Below are positions 58,251 through 64,000 of a DNA stretch of 64,000 nt, one piece after another (within the stretch, counting starts at the first letter, position 1; every line of letters begins with the position of its first letter). The stretch is from Acanthochlamys bracteata (taxonomy: Eukaryota; Streptophyta; Magnoliopsida; Pandanales; Velloziaceae). A model generated the notes under the pieces. That model had not been told where the DNA came from and did not search any database. It was given only the letters and a program-made list of their open reading frames with translations. The stretch lies in NCBI GenBank assembly GCA_019914995.1, contig CM034133.1, forward strand, positions 8,884,495 to 8,948,494, given 5' to 3'. The position numbers were made by a program, and so were the translations under genes.

Positions 58251-58698
58251 TAATTCATCTTAAATTACCATTATTGTAATTATTGCTTATGTCTTATTTG
58301 TAAATATCAATTATTAGTGATTTTTAAATTTTTATATAGTAAAATATTTAGAATCAAATATGTATACCTAAAAAAATTTGTTATATCTTTTTTAATTTAT
58401 CTATTTTATGATTTTATTTTTTTCTAATCTCCTAATTTATTTAAATATTTCTTATTATAAATTTTAGTTGTTATTATTGTTATTGATGGTGGCAATATTT
58501 CAATTTTCGCTGTGACTATTATTGCTGTTGTTGTTGATAGTAATACTATAATAAAAATATTTTAATTTTTTGCTATGATTACTATTGCTATTATTATTGA
58601 TAGTATTATTAGCAATAAATTTTTTACTATTATTATTATTATTATTAATTGAAAATACTTTAATATTATAATTCATCTTAAATTACCCATTATTGCAA
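58251..58698 (+). repeat. Partial family D (hAT-like) copy between 28-base direct repeats
   Basis: TAATTCATCTTAAATTACC plus ATTATTG occurs at 58251-58279 and again, with one extra C, at 58669-58698. Between them, 58282-58524 is a near-identical inverted copy of 59015-59260 in the neighbouring element, and the remainder continues like 34130-34500. It lacks the CGG-rich termini. Confidence 0.7.
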
Positions 58699-58896
58699 AC
58701 ACATCATTACCATCTAATTTTATGGTTTCTAAAACAAAATTATGATATGATTTAACAAGTTATAGCATGTTGTTGTCATCACTTTGAAAAAAAACTTTTT
58801 AGAATCCAAATACTTTTCCTTTTTTGTCAAAAGAAGACAATAAAAACCCTAACTAACACTTTGAAAAAGTGTTAAGGAAAATTTCTTATTAGGAAC

Positions 58897-59569
58897 CATA
58901 GTTGTAAGAACCGGATCGGACATCGAACCGGAAAATTGTTCGGATCACGGTTCTTGGGTCAAACCGTCGAATCAATCGGTCGAACCGTCGGATCAATCGG
59001 TCGAACCATAAGGTCAATAATAATCACAGCGAAAATTGAAGTATTGCCACCACCAATAACAATAATAACAACTAAAATTTATAATAAAAAATATTTAAAT
59101 AAATTAGGAGATTAGAAAAAAATAAAATCATAAAATAGAGAAATCATAAAAAAGATATAACAAATTTTTTTAGGTATACATATTTGATTCTAAATATTTT
59201 ACTATATAAAAATTTAAAAATCACTAATAATTGATATTTACAAATAAGACATAAGCAATTATATTTTTGCATTATCACATCCAAATATAAAATTTAAACT
59301 ACATATCATTTTTCAACATAGGGCTATTAATAATTATTTTCGTATTAAATATATTATTAATTTAAAATTTTTTAATTAATTTTTTAAAATTTTTTAATTA
59401 ATTTTTTTAAAAAATTAACCCGATTTGACACAGGCGGATCAACCGGATTAAAACGGATCGAATGGGTCGATTGCATAAATGGTCTTTTTGCAAATCCGAA
59501 CCGGTTTACCGTCCAGATCGATAATTTTCGGGTCGATCCGGACGGGTCGGTCCGAGTCTGCCAACTATG
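58897..59569 (-). mobile_element. hAT-like non-autonomous transposon (family D) with 8-bp target duplication
   Basis: 673 bp. Left end CATAGTTGTAAGAACCGGAT; right end read inverted CATAGTTGGCAGACTCGGAC. Perfect TTAGGAAC lies on both sides (58889-58896 and 59570-59577). An 8-bp duplication with short inverted ends starting CA fits the hAT superfamily. It has no coding capacity. Near the left end a 22-base unit ending GGATCAATCGGTCGAACC is repeated in tandem (about 58965-59009). A related element lies at 33830-34621. Confidence 0.78.
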
Positions 59570-59615
59570 TTAGGAACTCCTGTTAACATCAATTCTAATA
59601 ATTTTAAAATTATTA

Positions 59616-59849
59616 GAGTGTATTTTAAATACATGTAAGTAAATTTCGCATAAGTAAAAATAAAAAATAAAGTTTTTTAAAATATAAGTTAGAAGTCAAA
59701 TTTAGTTTTATTTTTTAAATATTTTTTAAAGTTGAAAGTACAATTCAATTTTTAACTTGTATTTTCAGTGTATTTTAAAATATGTGAATTGTTTGGAACT
59801 TTTATTTTGACGAAAAAAATTAAAATTCTAAAAATTTTGAAGTACACCT
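59616..59849. mobile_element. Tourist-like MITE, family C
   Basis: About 234 bp. Left GAGTGTATTTTAAATACATG; right read inverted AGGTGTACTTCAAAATTTTT. TTA on both sides (59613-59615 and 59850-59852). Confidence 0.55.
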
Positions 59850-60392
59850 TTAGGGTATTTATTTTAATACATTTCTATGTATTTTTCTTACGGCGCCCGC
59901 TGAAAATTAAAGATGACTTCAAATTAACAAATTCTTATAGTCAGTCATTGTTCGCAATTGCAAAACTAATTTGATTAAATTCATTAAGTTGAAATTAGGA
60001 GCTTACGTGCTTGGGTAAATAAGTTTTATAAGTGAATAGTTAACATATAGTGATACGTGTCTTTATTCCAGACATTAATAAAATTAAACTTTTCTCAGAT
60101 CGAATAAAAAAACAAGCTAAAATTCTGTAAAACTATAGACATATTTAATTATAAAGAACTTTAAAGAATTTTAAATTTTACTACTCTATATTTTAATTAT
60201 CATTTCTAATTCCACTTTCATCTGCTTTTATTAAAATTTTAACTCTATATTCTAATTTATATATTTTTTCACTTTTGCAAAACTTAATTTGATATATTTA
60301 AAACATACATAATGTGCAGTTCTTTCTAGCTCAGTTGACACATTTTATTGTATATTAGTAAAGATTTTAAATATATACAGCCACTTTCTTAA

Positions 60393-60646
60393 GGAGTGTT
60401 TTAGAATTGCTTATGAAATAAAAATTTTTTAAAATAAAAAATATTTTTATTTTTTTTTAAAAACGAGTTCTATTTTCTTACTTTCAAAAAAATAATAAAT
60501 ATATATACTAAAAAAATCTCATTACGTAAAAATTTTCTACATTTTTTAAATTTTTAAATAAATTTTTTAAATACTTATAAAATATATATTAAAAATTAAA
60601 AAAAAAAAAAAAGTATTAGAAAAATGCTCAATCAAATGCCCCCTCA
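60393..60646 (+). mobile_element. Family A MITE
   Basis: Left GGAGTGTTTTAGAATTGCTT preceded by TAA; right read inverted TGAGGGGGCATTTGATTGAG followed by TTA. Interior as in the other copies, with a poly-A run near the right end. Confidence 0.6.
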
Positions 60647-61945
60647 TTAGTGTGCACAATTTTGCGTACGCTCTTAATTCGGTTATCTGATCTTGATCAA
60701 GTAGCTGTAATTCAATCAAACAAAAAAACACTAATATTCAAGAAAAATGCCAAAAAACCATAGAAAATTTGAAATGTCAAGTCATACCCAAGATGAAAAG
60801 AACTAGGCTCCGTTTGCTGAAAGAGTAATAAATCAAAATGTTTCAGCAACTAAGGACTTTTAACAATTTCTAGACTTATTACTTGGACTTTTTAATAGTG
60901 GATTTGTCGAATTTTTCATTGTCAACGTAACTTGGAAGCTCTATATTCAATTCGTAATAAAAATAATGAGTGAATCTTCAATTAACAAAAAACCGAAAGC
61001 ATGTTCCTTTAAGTAGTCTAACTTCAATAAATACAACCTGACTAAATTGAATACTGTAAATTCTTACCACAACCATCCGGTAGTACCTACACTTTATTAG
61101 ATAAAGACAATATTTTACTTAAGCTTATAAAAAGTGAAATAAAAAATCACCTCAAAGTAATATACCTGAAGTCGATAGACTTATGATTTCCTTCTCATAA
61201 AGAAAATTCTAATTTTTTTGAAATTTGTTTCTGAATGAGTATAGCATAGAAATCTTCTGACATATTTTTTTAAATTTTGCACGGAATCGGTGCTGAAAGA
61301 AAGACGGTGGGTTTAGAAAAAAAGGTTGAAAAAGAAATTTATAGTATTATTATTATCTGATAATTCATTACAAACGTATACAAAAGTTGCGTATTTTCAA
61401 GGTAACATATTTTAAATTATAATTTTGATATTTGACTCTAGACAAAGTCAACAGTTTATACATTTTTTTAATTTTTTCAGTCAATCACAAACCCAAGTTG
61501 GTTATCAAATTGCATGCAGTTCATGAACTAGTAGTGTTGGAATTGCTGGAAGAGATGTAACCCATTGAAGGAGTCATAAGAGTACCTGTGAAGATTGGTT
61601 TCGTGGTAGCATGCCCTGTTTTGGTCAGACCAACTTCGTGGAATCCTCACTGAAACATAATAAGAAAAGATAAAAGTATTAGATAGACCAACTCTTAGAA
61701 TTAACCGATAGATAAATGGTTACCGTTTGTTCAACAAGAGTTGCAAATAAAATTGTACAAGTTGTTGATAAACAACGAAAAATGGACTTTGTATGAAGTA
61801 GCCTACAGGCAAGGTATAAGAAATTATTACAAGTAATTGCAAGATGAAGAGGTTATAAACAGATTTCAAAGATTTGCATAAGTTTCTAGAGAAGCTATTG
61901 GGATAATTTTCAACAATCAAGTGCATGTATAGGATAACTGTGATT

Positions 61946-63940
61946 TCAAGGATAAGCTTTAACTCCACCGACGTAAGTGGCCTGAACAGTAGAAGGCACA
62001 TCTTCCACAAACTCATCCCATGTAACTGGGAGTTCAACAAAATCAGCAAATTTTCCAGGAGAGAGGCTGCCCACTTCATGGTCCATAAAGCTAGAGTAAG
62101 AAGCTGAGGATGTGTACCTGTCAGAACCAATGAAAGGGCATTTAAGTGGTAATACTAAATACCAGTCGAAATTATCAACCCCAAATTTCAAGAATTTGAT
62201 TAAAATACCAGATGAACTACAGGTTCCTTTTGAAATCTATAAAATCTGAACATGTTTGTAACAACATTTGTGCTAGTATTATTGTGATTTTGATCAAAGC
62301 TATCAACTATATATTTCATCTGAGCATACACGCGAAGAAATCATGCAAAATAATGGCATGCAAGCGTCACAAGACTAACAGCATGGTGTATGGGACCTGA
62401 ATCTAAGATCCACATATAGAAGGGTTGGATCAGAGACTTCACCCAATGTGGCTCTAATAGCTAAAAGCACAACACATTCCAGGTACCAACAATCAACAAT
62501 TAAATGACGCAGTCTAATATACAACATCTGGTTTATATAGAATTTTACTGTTAGTCAAAGCAAGCATAAAAATATACTACCATCATTGTATGATATTGGG
62601 GGAACATAGAGCCATTTGAAGCTCTTAAATAGCATATAAAGCAGAGATAGGACTTACGACAACAAAGCATCTTTTAACTGAATACGCTCTGTTGGAATCC
62701 AGGGAGCTTCTTGACCAGGGGTTATTCTCATCATTGCAGTTCTAATTGCATGTAAAGGATTAATGTCCGCAACCTGAAGAAAGAAATATTAAAGCCTAGT
62801 AATTTTTCCAGTATCAGAAGGCTGTGCAAAATGTCAGCATTCAAGCGAAAATAAGTAGATATATTGAGAACACCACCGGCCAATCAGAACCAAATGCTAG
62901 CCTTGCACCACCAGATAAGAGAGACTGAAACAAATATGATTCTGTCTGAGCCCTTGTCACACCGATTTTCTTTTCAACAGAAGCAGCATCATCAAGCAGA
63001 TGATCGGGCTGTCATATTTCCCAGAATAGACACAGCAATTAGCAATTTTTCATAAAGGGAGAAGTTAGATGGTATGTTACAACCCAGTGCAAAGACATGC
63101 TTGTAGATGTTTAACTTAGGCATGAAAGGTGAAGAAAAACGAGTTCTCATGTTCATGTCATGATCTTAGTTCCTCCTAGAACTTTTCATGATATTACATG
63201 GTCACAGGAAATCTCACTTCTGAATGATGACTATCCAAATTTCATATGCCCCATTACCATGTAGTCTAATAGCATTACAGACCTTTATTTTGAGAAAATG
63301 TCACAATTGCGATATTCTTTGAGGTCTATCCCAAGAGTAAATCAATGCAAATACAAGTAAAAACTTTGAAATAACTGGCTTTCACATTGCCCCTTAATCA
63401 CAATTAGCATGGACTAGCAAAGCAAAAGAACAAACTTCCTACACTACCACAAGTACCCCATTCCCAACCCTACATAAATAAATAAATAAAAACCAAAGTA
63501 CCTGTACAGAAGCAATAACCCCTTGCTGACCAAAACGAGGCACTGACTTTGGGACCAAATGCTGAGCATGTTCAATCTGAAAGATCACATATAAAAAGTC
63601 ATATCTACAACTCATGAGTGGAAGTTCAGAAGTTGTCAAGATGCTTGAATTTCTAAGTCTTAATGTGTACCCGGAACCTCCGATCCCTCGGTCCATTTGA
63701 GGTTTCCACCGACTTGTATAAATCTAGAACCAAGTCATTTGCTTTGTCTCCAATTGCGTGAATAGCAACCTTTGATATAATGAACAATGCACAATATAAC
63801 ATTTTACAGGATATGAAAGGAAGGAATAACGATACATGAAATACCTGAAGTCCTGACTTGTCAGATGCTAATGTCATATTCTGAAGCCATTCATAGTCAG
63901 TCACTTGCAGTCCATAATCATTAGGGTCATCCTCATATGG
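61946..63940 (-). CDS. LAF3: LAF3-like amidohydrolase, C-terminal part
   Basis: C-terminal portion of an amidohydrolase-family protein homologous to Arabidopsis LAF3, a component of phytochrome A far-red signalling; its enzyme substrate is unknown. The 5' exons lie beyond the window edge. Exons in transcription order: 63940-63845, 63769-63671, 63576-63502, 63008-62877, 62773-62658, 62117-61946, all with GT..AG borders and consistent phase. Conserved blocks: YEDDPNDYGLQVTDYEWLQN, VAIHAIGDKANDLVLDLYKS (metal-ligand His of the TIM barrel), EHAQHLVPKSVPRFGQQGVI, ASVQPDHLLDDAASVEKKIG, RLAFGSDWPVADINPLHAIR (metal-ligand Asp), MDHEVGSLSPGKFADFVEL and the end TYVGGVKAYP. The catalytic His and Asp look intact. 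The YtcJ-like amidohydrolase fold is a firm call; the LAF3 name rests on remembered similarity. Confidence 0.9.
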
Positions 63941-64000
63941 CTAAAAATTCAGTAATTGTATTACATCAGATGTGTTGGTATATTCACATACCCTATCACA

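Larger units (their letters stand above)
57525..61945. other. Transposon-rich intergenic region; no gene seen
   Basis: DUF4228 promoter and leader to about 57780, AT-rich DNA, a partial family D copy (58251-58698), a full family D hAT-like element inverted to it (58897-59569), a family C MITE (59616-59849), a family A MITE (60393-60646) and unassigned DNA to about 61500. 61480-61945 has normal complexity and is probably the LAF3-like gene's 3' UTR. A 136-residue open frame overlapping the LAF3 last exon is a shadow. Confidence 0.5.

Noticed and set aside
58441-58650. Regularly spaced TTATTATTATTG units as a possible array
   Set aside because: Simple-sequence drift inside the hAT-like family D; there are no spacers as in a CRISPR array, and this is nuclear plant DNA.
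61720-62130. 136-residue minus-strand frame
   Set aside because: It overlaps the last LAF3 exon in another frame, and its downstream part is AT-rich 3' UTR sequence.

Overview
The window is nuclear DNA of a flowering plant, most likely a core eudicot. The signs are long AT-rich intergenic DNA, genes split by short AT-rich introns with GT..AG borders, and plant gene families: ferredoxin-dependent glutamate synthase, SHI/LRP1, AT-hook AHL, PLS-class PPR, half-size ABCG, clade Ib bHLH and PADRE/DUF4228. I cannot name the species. Nothing prokaryotic, viral or organellar was seen.

Layout, left to right. 1-4598 (+): 3' part of a ferredoxin-dependent glutamate synthase gene, 14 exons. 10392-11497 (+): an LRP1-like SHI-family transcription factor. 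16449-18182 (-): a divergent hydroxyproline O-arabinosyltransferase. 20716-24152 (-): a MORN-repeat phosphatidylinositol 4-phosphate 5-kinase. 32063-32320 (-): a small unidentified protein. 35584-37557 (+): an intronless half-size ABCG transporter. 38691-39353 (-) and 40134-42250 (+): a head-to-head pair, an AHL DNA-binding protein and an NAD(P)H:quinone oxidoreductase. 44541-45770 (+): a C2-domain protein. 47380-49719 (-): an intronless PPR protein. 49934-52060 (+): a decayed LRR receptor-like-protein pseudogene. 52777-53629 (+): a clade Ib bHLH gene. 56841-57524 (-): a DUF4228/PADRE protein. 61946-63940 (-): 3' part of a LAF3-like amidohydrolase gene.

The genes do not form a pathway or cluster; this is ordinary mixed plant gene space. 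The intergenic DNA is dominated by small non-autonomous DNA transposons. Several families look Tourist-like (PIF/Harbinger), with 3-bp TAA/TTA target duplications. The commonest (called family A here, about 245 bp) occurs more than a dozen times and hit the RLP pseudogene four times. A second class is hAT-like; one copy at 58897-59569 has a perfect 8-bp target duplication. A partial inverted copy beside it creates a large potential hairpin.

I found no convincing new multi-gene system. The best leads are the MITE-shredded RLP pseudogene, the hAT-like inverted repeat, a roughly 120-bp degenerate tandem repeat that includes the PIP5K start codon, a possible dual-lipidation N-terminus on the quinone reductase, and an arabinosyltransferase lacking a conserved stretch exactly at an intron junction. 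All exon borders were read by eye from splice signals, phase and family knowledge.
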